Part shown: in pieces, positions 16,264-24,492 of the stretch
How positions within the stretch are numbered: position 1 is the first letter of the stretch
Layout of the letters: the number at the start of each line of letters is the position of its first letter
Assembly: GCA_902490315.1 (NCBI GenBank)
Contig: CABUDK010000008.1
Span: 1 to 33,561 of the forward strand
Direction of reading: 5' to 3'
DNA: 33,561 bases
DNA from: an uncultured Porphyromonas sp.
Lineage (GTDB): Bacteria > Bacteroidota > Bacteroidia > Bacteroidales > Porphyromonadaceae
Notes under the pieces: generated by a model
Database searches by the model: none
What the model saw: only the letters and a program-made list of their open reading frames with translations
Told to the model about the DNA's origin: nothing
Position numbers and translations under genes: made by a program

Positions 16264-16274
16264 ATCGCTCTAGC
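16264..16274 (+). repeat. Right flanking direct repeat of element B
   Basis: ATCGCTCTAGC is identical to 15877-15887 and starts at the base after the right terminal inverted repeat. Confidence 0.65.
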
Positions 16275-16296
16275 TCCACACTTGCGGTAAAAGTGC

Positions 16297-16304
16297 TACC
16301 TTTG
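16297..16304 (+). promoter_or_regulatory. Predicted -7 box for pfkA-mutY
   Basis: TACCTTTG matches TAnnTTTG and lies 35 bp upstream of the pfkA ATG. The expected -33 position falls at the right flanking repeat of element B. The nearest TTG (16282-16284) is too close to be the -33 element. Confidence 0.55.
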
Positions 16305-16339
16305 TAGCATAGATTACTATCTGACTAACACTCTTGAGC

Positions 16340-17323
16340 ATGAATCGCATCAAACGCATTGGCGTACTCACATCGGGCGGTGATGCCCCAGGCATGAATG
16401 CTGCTATACGGGCCGTCGCTAGAGCCTCACTGTACCACGGCATCTCTGTATGTGGCATCATAAAGGGCTATACAGGTCTTATCGAAAACAATGTCATAGA
16501 GCTTACCGTTGAGAACGTAAGCAATATCATACAGCGTGGAGGAACTATCCTCAAGACGGCACGAAGCCATGAGTTTGAGACTACTGAAGGTCGTGCTCGT
16601 GCCTACCAAGTCATTCAGGATAATGAGATAGATGGTCTCGTCGTCATCGGAGGTGATGGATCACTCACTGGTGCACGACTTCTAGCCAATGAGCATAATC
16701 TGCCCATCGTAGGCATCCCCGCTACCATCGACAACGACCTCGCAGGCACCGACCTCACGATAGGTTATACGACAGCGCTCAACACCATTATGGATGCTGT
16801 CGACAAGCTAAGAGACACCGCCTCAAGCCATGAACGCATCTTCTTTGTCGAAGTGATGGGGCGAGAGTCCGGCTTCCTAGCACTCAATGGAGCTATCGCT
16901 ACGGGATCAGAAGGAGCTCTCATCCCCGAAGACCCGACCAGTACCGAGTCACTCAAGAAGATGATCGAGAGTGGCTTCCGCAAGACCAAGAGTAGTAGCA
17001 TCATCCTCGTCACTGAGAGCGGTGAACGCGAGGGGCAAACACTCTTCATCGCAGATGACTTCAAGCGTCGCTACCCCAACTTTGACATTCGTGTCACCAT
17101 CTTAGGGCACCTACAGAGAGGTGGTATACCGTGCGCTACCGACCGCATCATGGGTAGTCGTATGGGCGCCGCTGCCGTACAGGCACTCCTCGATGAGCAG
17201 CGCAATGTAATGATCGGCTATGACAACGATGAGATCGTCTACGTTCCATTTGTCAAGGCGACCAAAAAGCAAAAACGCATCGACCCAGACCTCATCGACT
17301 TGCTACATATGCTCTCTATCTAA
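16340..17323 (+). CDS. pfkA: 6-phosphofructokinase, ATP-type
   Basis: This protein of 327 residues phosphorylates fructose 6-phosphate to the 1,6-bisphosphate in glycolysis. Motifs: GVLTSGGDAPGMNAAIRA at the N-terminus, VVIGGDGSLTGA (about 101-112), and GIPATIDNDLAGTDLTIGYTTAL, where Asp131 is the expected catalytic base. GGDGS (Gly, not Asp) and PATIDND (no Lys) point to ATP rather than pyrophosphate as the phosphoryl donor. A TTG two codons upstream (16334) is in frame, but the ATG at 16340 is preferred. The mutY gene follows after 13 bp. Confidence 0.95.
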   Translation: MNRIKRIGVLTSGGDAPGMNAAIRAVARASLYHGISVCGIIKGYTGLIENNVIELTVENVSNIIQRGGTILKTARSHEFETTEGRARAYQVIQDNEIDGLVVIGGDGSLTGARLLANEHNLPIVGIPATIDNDLAGTDLTIGYTTALNTIMDAVDKLRDTASSHERIFFVEVMGRESGFLALNGAIATGSEGALIPEDPTSTESLKKMIESGFRKTKSSSIILVTESGEREGQTLFIADDFKRRYPNFDIRVTILGHLQRGGIPCATDRIMGSRMGAAAVQALLDEQRNVMIGYDNDEIVYVPFVKATKKQKRIDPDLIDLLHMLSI

Positions 17324-17336
17324 AGAAGCGCCTCTT

Positions 17337-18425
17337 TTGAGTACACTACTCAACAAGCTACACAGCTGGTACCAAGAGAATCATCGTAAGCTACCCTGGC
17401 GAGACATACACGATCCCTATCGTATATGGCTCAGTGAGGTGATCCTACAGCAGACACGGATAGATCAGGGGACGAGCTACTACTTACGATTTGTCGAGCA
17501 CTACCCCACCGTTTCAGACCTTGCAGCAGCACCGCTTGATGAGGTGCTCAAGCTCTGGGAGGGTCTGGGCTACTACAGCCGTGCGCGCAATCTGCATCGT
17601 GCGGCTCAGATCATCGACCAGGAGCTTGGAGGCACCTTTCCAACAGACTACCAGACAGTCCGAGCCCTCCCTGGCATTGGTGACTACACGGCTGGAGCCA
17701 TTCTCTCCTTTGCCTATGATCAGCCATACCCCGCCGTCGATGGCAACGTACTCCGTGTACTGAGTCGACTCTATGCCTCTGAGGAGCCAATAGACACCAC
17801 CCAGGGAAAGAAGTACTACACCGCCCTAGCCAGACAATTGGTCGAAAAAGCTCCGCACCCAGGGCTACACAACCAAGCAATGATCGAGCTAGGCGCACTC
17901 ATCTGCACTCCTCAGTTATGCGACTGCACCCGCTGCCCTGTCCGTAACGAATGCCCCTCTGCAGATAGCCCCGAGCGAGCACGCCTGCCACGCAAAGCAC
18001 TCAAACTTTCCGTCCAGCCCCGACACTTAGGCTACCTATTTGTACTCAAAAGGACTTCAGACCACTGGCAGACGATACTTTATCAGCGCTCCACGGGCGA
18101 TATATGGGCCAAGCTCTACCAACCCACACTACTATACGACCAGCCCGTAGCTCCACAAGAGGAGCTACTTCTACAGTCACGACCTGCGCTACCCGCAATG
18201 CTAGAGCAATGCCAGCTACACCCCTTCAAACGTTACAAGCATCGGCTTACGCACAGACAGCTCTACATCGACTGCTACTACACCGTAATACCCGACAGCA
18301 GCACCCTACCGCTACCAGACGGTGGTACATGGGTACCACTAGACGATGAGAGCGAGTGGCTAGCACTCCCCATCACGCTCAAGAAAGCACTCCAGCAGCT
18401 CGCAGTCCATATAGAGACCATTTAA
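17337..18425 (+). CDS. mutY: A/G-specific adenine DNA glycosylase MutY
   Basis: This enzyme of about 362 residues removes adenine mispaired with 8-oxoguanine. The helix-hairpin-helix LPGIGDYTAGAILSFAY (about residues 111-127) is followed by the catalytic Asp135 in AVDGNVLRVLSR, and Glu34 lies in WLSEVILQQTRID. The [4Fe-4S] cluster cysteines are Cys190, Cys197, Cys200 and Cys206 (C-X6-C-X2-C-X5-C). A C-terminal NUDIX-like domain (about 230-360) recognises 8-oxoguanine. The frame is open well into pfkA. I choose the TTG at 17337 because it is the first start after the pfkA stop, gives the family N-terminus, and has an AAAGAAG stretch about 7 bp before it. Confidence 0.92.
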   Translation: MSTLLNKLHSWYQENHRKLPWRDIHDPYRIWLSEVILQQTRIDQGTSYYLRFVEHYPTVSDLAAAPLDEVLKLWEGLGYYSRARNLHRAAQIIDQELGGTFPTDYQTVRALPGIGDYTAGAILSFAYDQPYPAVDGNVLRVLSRLYASEEPIDTTQGKKYYTALARQLVEKAPHPGLHNQAMIELGALICTPQLCDCTRCPVRNECPSADSPERARLPRKALKLSVQPRHLGYLFVLKRTSDHWQTILYQRSTGDIWAKLYQPTLLYDQPVAPQEELLLQSRPALPAMLEQCQLHPFKRYKHRLTHRQLYIDCYYTVIPDSSTLPLPDGGTWVPLDDESEWLALPITLKKALQQLAVHIETI

Positions 18426-18489
18426 ATAGTTAGTGTTTTTTCCACCTGAAGCTTTGGAAACACTTTCGTGAGAAAGAAATCGGGTTAGG

Positions 18490-18515
18490 GGCGGCTTAGC
18501 GGGCTGTAAGCAGCC
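18490..18515. terminator. Hairpin between convergent mutY and hmuV
   Basis: GGCGGCTTA (18490-18498) pairs with TAAGCAGCC (18507-18515), 8 of 9 positions matched, with an 8-nt loop. It lies 8 bp beyond the hmuV stop codon and 65 bp beyond the mutY stop. There is no strong T tract on either side, so it is at best a weak or bidirectional terminator. Confidence 0.45.
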
Positions 18516-18522
18516 TAGTCGT

Positions 18523-18861
18523 TTACTCCTCGGGGATGTAGATGACCTCGCCATTCTCCAGCTCGTAGGCGATGCCGACGCGCTTGCCGCGGCGCTGATT
18601 GGAGGCGTCCTCGCTGTCGGTCGGTGTGTACCGCTCGATGGTGGAACCTTTCTTGGAGATAATCTCCATATTGTCCTTGCCGGGGTTCTTGATGATGGTA
18701 AAGTCCTCCTGCGTGAGCATCTCGGTCATGCTAAACTTCGTGACCAGTGCCACCATCAGTGCCACGGCAAAGACCATCGCCACGTCAAAGAGGTTGCTCA
18801 CGAGCGATGATGGATCGGTGTCGTCGTGGCGCAGGGTGCGTCGCTTACTTCTTCGTCTCAT
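18523..18861 (-). CDS. hmuV: HmuV, DUF2149-type small membrane protein, ExbD-like
   Basis: This 112-residue protein has a basic N-terminus (MRRRSKRRTLRH), one membrane helix (about residues 25-42) and a C-terminal domain predicted outside the cytoplasm (about 45-112). The helix starts SNLFDVAMVFAVALMVAL with Asp26. The layout (short cytoplasmic tail, a single helix with an Asp at its start, a small periplasmic domain) is that of ExbD/TolR, where this Asp carries the proton. DUF2149 is the family I recall for HmuV and for proteins beside CobN homologues in methanogens. It is the last gene of the hmu cluster and overlaps hmuU by 17 bp. The ExbD analogy is my inference. Confidence 0.82.
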   Translation of the reverse strand: MRRRSKRRTLRHDDTDPSSLVSNLFDVAMVFAVALMVALVTKFSMTEMLTQEDFTIIKNPGKDNMEIISKKGSTIERYTPTDSEDASNQRRGKRVGIAYELENGEVIYIPEE

Positions 18862-19462
18862 CTTCAGCTTGGGTTAGGAGTTCGTCGATGTAGTCGATGT
18901 AAATGAGCTCTTGGTGGTGATAGCGGTGGAGTCTCTGCAAGGTCAGATAGCCGATGGCGGAGACGAAGAGCCCTAGCACGGTGGTCGCAAAGGCGACCTG
19001 CATATTGTACGCCATAGTTGCCATATCGCCACTGCTCAGCCCGACGAGCGCTGGCCCCATTGGTATGAGGGTACCCATTAGTCCGAGGATTGGACCGAAC
19101 TTGGTCAAGACTTGCGGGTAGACGAGTCGTTTGTCGAGGCGTAGCTCATACTCGCCGATGAGTAGGTTGCGCTCAGCATCGGGAGCTGTGAGGAGGGAGC
19201 GCAGTAGCTCCTCAAAGAGGTCTAGCCGTGCTGTCTTTGGACTTTCACCGCCCAGCTCTTGGCGCAGTCTGCCGAGTAGTGCGCTAGCGTCTTCACGCTG
19301 ATGGGAGAAGTAGCGCTGCTGTAGTCGCTTGTAGCGCTGTGCCCGCTCGATGAGCCCGCCCAGCATGAGGAGGGCTAGGAGGAAGAGTAGGAGTAGCCCA
19401 ATGATCACCGGTATGAGGAGACCATTGGAGAGGAGAAACATGGTGTCTGAAATGAATTTCAT
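18845..19462 (-). CDS. hmuU: HmuU, MotA/TolQ/ExbB-type proton channel protein
   Basis: This 205-residue inner-membrane protein has three predicted helices (about 10-36, 118-141 and 152-176) and a cytoplasmic loop of some 80 residues between the first two, as in ExbB and TolQ. The channel signature is clear: KFGPILGLMGTLIPMGPALVGL, then MQVAFATTVLGLFVSAIGYL with the conserved Thr residues (Thr131 and Thr160/161) lining the proton path in the family. With HmuV it should form a motor that uses the proton motive force. Its position behind hmuS and hmuT suggests it works on those proteins rather than, or in addition to, TonB. It starts 24 bp after hmuT. Confidence 0.9.
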   Translation of the reverse strand: MKFISDTMFLLSNGLLIPVIIGLLLLFLLALLMLGGLIERAQRYKRLQQRYFSHQREDASALLGRLRQELGGESPKTARLDLFEELLRSLLTAPDAERNLLIGEYELRLDKRLVYPQVLTKFGPILGLMGTLIPMGPALVGLSSGDMATMAYNMQVAFATTVLGLFVSAIGYLTLQRLHRYHHQELIYIDYIDELLTQAEDETKK

Positions 19463-19486
19463 AGTAATCTGTTGTGTGTAACTGTC

Positions 19487-20191
19487 TTATTTGTGTGAGC
19501 CCTTTGCCTTGATGAGCATGGCTACATAGCCGATGAGGACACCACCTGCGAGGGTTGCTAGGAGTATGCACAGCTCTCTAGGCGAGGAGCTATCTAGCTG
19601 GACATCTGGTACGGCTGAGCCCCCTGGTATGAGGATGTAGGCTACGACGCTACCCACGGCTAGCACCCCAGCCAAGAGCATCGAGAGCAGACGTAGAAAC
19701 TCCCGATCACGTATCAGGCGAGGTGTCAGCTCGATGAGTAGGAGGAGCACCACAGCAAAGGTTATGGTCACTGCCCAGTAATGGACCCCGGGCATGCTGT
19801 AGATGACAAAGCTCCTCAGGTAGCATAGCGCAGGTAGCATCAGTAGCGAGGGTAGCCATACGGCTATCTGGTGGCAGGCGGTCATGACCGCTACGACTAG
19901 TCCCTCCCGATGATAGATCGTACGCAGAGGTCGGTGTGCGGGTCGGTAGGTGACGACCGCCATCGTGAGCAGCAGCTCTAGCGAGACCATCATGGCGAGT
20001 GTGGAGAGCTGCTCCGCCTGACGTAGCATAGCGTCGAGGGCAAGCTTGCTCACCCGCAGGGTCGCCTGATGAGTCGCCACCAAGCCGACGATGTAAAGGA
20101 GCGCATGTGCTAGTCGCACCCTACGATCAGATCGTACGGCTGTGGTGGTGAGCGCCACTAGGAGCGCAAAGATCGCAACGATGAGTAGCAT
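19487..20191 (-). CDS. hmuT: HmuT, polytopic inner-membrane protein
   Basis: This 234-residue protein is very hydrophobic, with about six or seven predicted membrane helices: around residues 2-18, 28-48, 63-81, 96-125, 135-158, 167-187 and 210-228. No ABC-transporter, ATPase or known carrier motif is visible. A short extracytoplasmic loop (GGSAVPDVQLDSSSPRE) precedes the last helix. Its place between the chelatase-like HmuS (3-bp gap) and the ExbB-like HmuU fits HmuT of the P. gingivalis hmu operon. It could be a permease for heme, porphyrin or iron, or a scaffold linking HmuS to the HmuU-HmuV motor. Neither is shown by sequence. Confidence 0.75.
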   Translation of the reverse strand: MLLIVAIFALLVALTTTAVRSDRRVRLAHALLYIVGLVATHQATLRVSKLALDAMLRQAEQLSTLAMMVSLELLLTMAVVTYRPAHRPLRTIYHREGLVVAVMTACHQIAVWLPSLLMLPALCYLRSFVIYSMPGVHYWAVTITFAVVLLLLIELTPRLIRDREFLRLLSMLLAGVLAVGSVVAYILIPGGSAVPDVQLDSSSPRELCILLATLAGGVLIGYVAMLIKAKGSHK

Positions 20192-20194
20192 CTC

Positions 20195-23100
20195 TTACTT
20201 CGTACGCTTCCTACGTCTGCTGTAAAGGATGGAGAGCACCAGTATGAGGACGATTACGACACCTCCGATGACAACCACCTCGGTCGTGTAGAGACTATCC
20301 TGATCCTCTGCAGAAGCGGAGCCAGCGGACTGCTTCTTGCCCTGGGCCTTATCAGAGTCCTTCGAGAGTACCTGTTGCTTTTGGTCAGACTGCGAGGTCA
20401 CCTTGAGCGCCTTGTCTAGGGCGGCGGTGTACTCTTGCTGCTGCTCGGGTGTGAGTTGATCTTGGATCATCTTACGCAGCTTAGCATTGTCACAAACCAT
20501 ACCGCTACAGCCAGCACCCGCCTTTGCCAAGCTCTCAGCATGGAGCTGAGCGATGGTCTGCTTTTGCTCAGCAGTCGCCTGCCAGTAACCCTTGCGAATG
20601 GTCTCCATCATGGAGGCGGTGAGGTCTTGCAGGGCTGCGGGGTTGTTTTGCTCGAAGAAGTCAACCGTACCGAGCTGATGCTTGTCCACGACATACATAT
20701 CGTAGAGAGCATCCCAGAGCTCCTTATCGATGGCGGAGGGCTTCATGACGTTCCACGCGTAGGTATTGCGGATGGTCTCGTCGATAGCATCTGCCGCTCC
20801 AGCGCCCTCTTTGAGCTGCTCACGCACATAGGTGGGGTTGAGGATGGTGGTGCGAGCTTCAACGCCGATAGCCTGCTTGATCTCCTGCGTCTTGACACGA
20901 CGACGGTTACGCAGATCGGTGAAGTAGCCCTCGGGGTCCTTGCCCGTAACGTGACGCACGGAGAGGGTGAGCCCGCCCATAAACTCATAGACGTGATCCA
21001 AGCTTAGCGCGCCCCACGTATTGCTCTGACGGGGCTGGACGACGGCATCGGTGTTTTGCAGAGCTGCCTCAAAGATTCCTTTGGCGGTCTCGCCCCAAAG
21101 CTCTTCGTCGCCATAGATGGCGCCCATATTGTTCATGTAAACCTCGGCAATCTCGCTCTCTTTCTCCCAGCGGTCTCCGCTCTCGACCATCTCCTGAATG
21201 CCAGTACCGTAGGCACCGTTGAGACCGCCGAAGATACGCTTGCCGCTAAGCTTACGCGCCTGCTCGGGGGGTACGCCATGCTCTAGGAGCACACGCTCCG
21301 CCTCGACACGTCCGAGGGCTATCTGGTTAGGCATGTTGCCATCCTTGGTCTCTGCGACGAGGTCCATAGCCTTTTGCAAGAGGAAGAGTCGAGAGGCTGC
21401 GATGTCTCGGAGTTGGCCCGAGGTCTGTATGACCACATCTACACGGGGTCTGCCGAGCTCCTTGATAGGGATGACGCGCACATCGATCACCTTGCCACGG
21501 CGGTCACGTACGGGCTCGACACCGAGGAGTGCCATGATCTCTGCAATGGTCGTGCCCTCGCTCTCGATGAAGCTGCTGCTCCAGAGCGTGAAGCTCACCT
21601 TGCGCGGTATCGAGTCGTTGTGACGAGAGCGGTAGTCGGCTAGGAGCGCATCGGCTAGTTGCTGTCCGTCTTCCCATGCCTTTCCTGTGGGCGTCATCTC
21701 GGGATCGATGGCGTATAGGTTGCGTCCGGTGGGTAGTACGGAGGGGCTGGCGATGAAGTCTCCGCCTGGCGAAGGTGCCGTGTAGCCTCCATTGAGCGCA
21801 TTGGCTAGAGAAGCGAGCTCGAGCTGTGGCGAACTGCTCAGCATACGCTTATAATATGGTATCTCTGCCACGGAGCGACGCAACAGACTGATCCCCTCGG
21901 CGAGGAGTACCAGCTTGGGATCTTGCTTTGTCTCGGCACTGGCGGGCTTGCTGTGAGGAGGCATACTGCCACCCATCATTCCCTTGGGCATACCTCCAGG
22001 GTGACCACTGGGCATTCCACTAGGCTTGCCCTGTGGTTTAGCTTTTGCCTTGTTGCCACCCATCATGCCGGCAGGCATTCCGCCCATCATACCGGATTGT
22101 GCGCTCTCCTCTTGTTGCGCCTTGAGGAACTGATCGACACGAGCCAGCTCGGTGCCACTGACGCCTAGCGACTGAAGGAGCGCATCGACCTCTCCCGAAG
22201 CAATCTCCCGATCCTGAACACGAGCTACGAAGTGGTCGGCAGGACGGAGGTAGCGAGCGTTGAAGTAGACATCGTCCTTGATCTGAGCATCGGTGATCCG
22301 TCCGCGAGACTTGTCTATCTGAGCCAGTGCATAGGCTATCGGGTCGACCGAGAGGAGGCGGACACTAGAGCGGATCTTCTCTGAGCTGAAGGGGACACCC
22401 GTCGTGTACATACCGCCTACGATCTTAGCATTGGCTAGCTCGTCAATGAAGCTGGCGACTAGCTCTATCTCGTCTCTCGTGTAGGGCTTGCTCATCGTGG
22501 AGTCTAGCTTGAGGTCTCTGTGGAAGCCCTTAACGATGGTCATCTCTTTGATTCGCTTGGAGAGTGCATCGTCATCTTTTTCCGAAGCTAGATAGCGGTC
22601 GGTCAAGTCGCGCAGCGGTTGCATCTCTTTGTCTAGCTGCGTATCGATAAAGGGCGGAGCTAAGTAAGAGACCGCCTGGCCGTAGGAGCGACGCTTGGCG
22701 ATCATACACTCGCCGACATTTGCTGTCGTATAGTAATAGATGTGTGGCAGGTCCCGCACGAGTCTATCGGTGTAGTCGTAGTTGCTCAGAGCCACCTGCT
22801 TGCCGGGGATAAACTCCAGACTGCCGTGGGTGCCGAAGTGCATCAGGACGTCAGCTTGCCAGCCGTTACGAGCCCACAGATAGCTGGCTATGTATGGGTA
22901 AGCGGGTACGGAGGTAGAGCCGTGCACCATCTTGAAGTCTAGCTCTCCGCTGCCAGCACCGGGCTGAGGTAGGAGCGCCACCTTACCATAAGTGAGTCGG
23001 GTCACCGCAATGCCCTCGACACCGTCACGCTCTAAGACAAGATCGTGTCCTGGGATCGCCCCGTAGTGACCTTCTATGCTGTCCTTGAGTGCTGGGGGAA

Positions 23101-24460
23101 AAGTGTCGTCGATCCACTGCGTCAGCTCTTTCGTCGAGACAAAGGCGGGGTAGTTGCTACTTAGGAGCAGTTGCTTGTTGCCCTCCGCATAGTTGTTGTA
23201 GAGCGCGCCACGAGACATCAGATCTTTGGCAAAAGCCTCCTCTGTGTCGGGCAAGCCCGTCAGGTCGTACCCTTGGCTCTGTAGATACTTCAGGACATTG
23301 TAGAGCGAGGGCACAACCTCGATGCCTTGCGCCACGAGACTGTTTTGCCCAGATCCCTTGAAGTAAAAGAGTGCTATCCGCTTGTCCGCGTTGCTCATCG
23401 TCTGTAGCTTGACATAGCGGTGGAGTAGTGAGCAGAAGTCGGGCAGACGCTCGGGGATCGTGTGAAACTCCTTAAAGCCCTGCTTGTTCTCCCGCAGTGT
23501 CACCAGCGCAAAGGGGTGGATTGTACCATCTATCTCAGGCGTTACAACAGTCTGGCTGAGGTAACCGCCCCACATGCCTTGCTTGTCTTGTAGCCAGTCG
23601 CCATACTCCTCCGACACGATGAGCGGAGAGAAGATCGGTACGTTGTGCTCCTTGAGCCAAGCGATGGCAGGGTCGCCGCCGAAGCGTCCGTGAGCGAAGT
23701 AGATGACCGCCTGTGGCTTGATCTCTGAGAGGAACTCCAGTCGGCGTGTCATCGCACTGATGGGGTAGACGTTAAAGCCTGACTCCTCCAGCGCTCCGAT
23801 CAACTCGTCTAAGTAATCTCGGCTCGATCCGAAGGGACCTGCGATACCCGTAAAGAGCGCAATGCGAGGAGCTCCCTCCTTGTAGCCATGCTCGTTGTAG
23901 AACTTCTGAAAGCTCTCGACACTGTCAAAGGCGAGGTCGGGGTCTTCGTCCGTAAAGAGCAGGTCGTAGCCGTACTCTATCGGCTCTTCGATAGTCCCCG
24001 TGCGGAGCGACTTGCCGAGGACTTCCTTACGGATGTAGTTAAAGCCCGAGCGGTAGTTGCTCGTACCGCCATTCGCCAGATAAGAGACCAGCTTCTCCTG
24101 CTGTAGCGAGTCTAGGTTGGAGATGTTATTCTCTGGCGTCGTGGTCATGTAGGCGAGGTACTTCAGCCCCTTCTCCTCGCCCAGCTGCTTGATCAGCGCG
24201 CGGTCCTCATCGGTCCACTTGAGCCCCATGCCGAAGGCGATCATAGCGTCGTAGTTCTTCAGCTCCGAGAGGTCCGTTACGGCTGTGAGGCGCACATTCT
24301 TCTTGTCGACCGCCACTGCCATACGAGAGGCGACGAAGTCTGGCATATTGACCAGTGCGACCCGCACTGGCTTAGGCCACAAGAGATAAGTACCGAGGAT
24401 GATGAGTATCAGTAGTACTGGTGCTCCTATGTAGTAGAGATACTTCTTAGAGAAAGTCAT
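20195..24460 (-). CDS. hmuS: HmuS, CobN/ChlH-like chelatase homologue anchored at both ends
   Basis: This 1421-residue protein belongs to the CobN/BchH family of large chelatase subunits, which handle metal insertion into tetrapyrroles. Recognisable regions are HFGTHGSLEFIPGKQ (about 541-555), IYYYTTANVGE and GRNLYAIDPEMTPTGKAW, and near the end VYEFMGGLTLSVRHVTGKDPEGYFTDLR. There is a membrane helix at each end (about 10-29 and 1393-1413) with positive charges outside the helices (KK near the start, SRRRKRTK at the end). By the positive-inside rule the chelatase body lies in the periplasm. A Met/Gly/His-rich insert occupies about 783-840. No ATPase subunit genes (CobS/CobT or ChlI/ChlD type) are nearby. 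Homologues in heme loci are proposed to remove iron from heme. Confidence 0.9.
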   Translation of the reverse strand: MTFSKKYLYYIGAPVLLILIILGTYLLWPKPVRVALVNMPDFVASRMAVAVDKKNVRLTAVTDLSELKNYDAMIAFGMGLKWTDEDRALIKQLGEEKGLKYLAYMTTTPENNISNLDSLQQEKLVSYLANGGTSNYRSGFNYIRKEVLGKSLRTGTIEEPIEYGYDLLFTDEDPDLAFDSVESFQKFYNEHGYKEGAPRIALFTGIAGPFGSSRDYLDELIGALEESGFNVYPISAMTRRLEFLSEIKPQAVIYFAHGRFGGDPAIAWLKEHNVPIFSPLIVSEEYGDWLQDKQGMWGGYLSQTVVTPEIDGTIHPFALVTLRENKQGFKEFHTIPERLPDFCSLLHRYVKLQTMSNADKRIALFYFKGSGQNSLVAQGIEVVPSLYNVLKYLQSQGYDLTGLPDTEEAFAKDLMSRGALYNNYAEGNKQLLLSSNYPAFVSTKELTQWIDDTFPPALKDSIEGHYGAIPGHDLVLERDGVEGIAVTRLTYGKVALLPQPGAGSGELDFKMVHGSTSVPAYPYIASYLWARNGWQADVLMHFGTHGSLEFIPGKQVALSNYDYTDRLVRDLPHIYYYTTANVGECMIAKRRSYGQAVSYLAPPFIDTQLDKEMQPLRDLTDRYLASEKDDDALSKRIKEMTIVKGFHRDLKLDSTMSKPYTRDEIELVASFIDELANAKIVGGMYTTGVPFSSEKIRSSVRLLSVDPIAYALAQIDKSRGRITDAQIKDDVYFNARYLRPADHFVARVQDREIASGEVDALLQSLGVSGTELARVDQFLKAQQEESAQSGMMGGMPAGMMGGNKAKAKPQGKPSGMPSGHPGGMPKGMMGGSMPPHSKPASAETKQDPKLVLLAEGISLLRRSVAEIPYYKRMLSSSPQLELASLANALNGGYTAPSPGGDFIASPSVLPTGRNLYAIDPEMTPTGKAWEDGQQLADALLADYRSRHNDSIPRKVSFTLWSSSFIESEGTTIAEIMALLGVEPVRDRRGKVIDVRVIPIKELGRPRVDVVIQTSGQLRDIAASRLFLLQKAMDLVAETKDGNMPNQIALGRVEAERVLLEHGVPPEQARKLSGKRIFGGLNGAYGTGIQEMVESGDRWEKESEIAEVYMNNMGAIYGDEELWGETAKGIFEAALQNTDAVVQPRQSNTWGALSLDHVYEFMGGLTLSVRHVTGKDPEGYFTDLRNRRRVKTQEIKQAIGVEARTTILNPTYVREQLKEGAGAADAIDETIRNTYAWNVMKPSAIDKELWDALYDMYVVDKHQLGTVDFFEQNNPAALQDLTASMMETIRKGYWQATAEQKQTIAQLHAESLAKAGAGCSGMVCDNAKLRKMIQDQLTPEQQQEYTAALDKALKVTSQSDQKQQVLSKDSDKAQGKKQSAGSASAEDQDSLYTTEVVVIGGVVIVLILVLSILYSRRRKRTK

Positions 24461-24492
24461 ACGGAGAGAGTATTAGTAGGGGAAAAGCCCTT

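Noticed and set aside
20435..21007. A 190-codon plus-strand frame opposite hmuS
   Set aside because: It is antisense to a well-supported chelatase-family gene. Long antisense frames are expected at this base composition.
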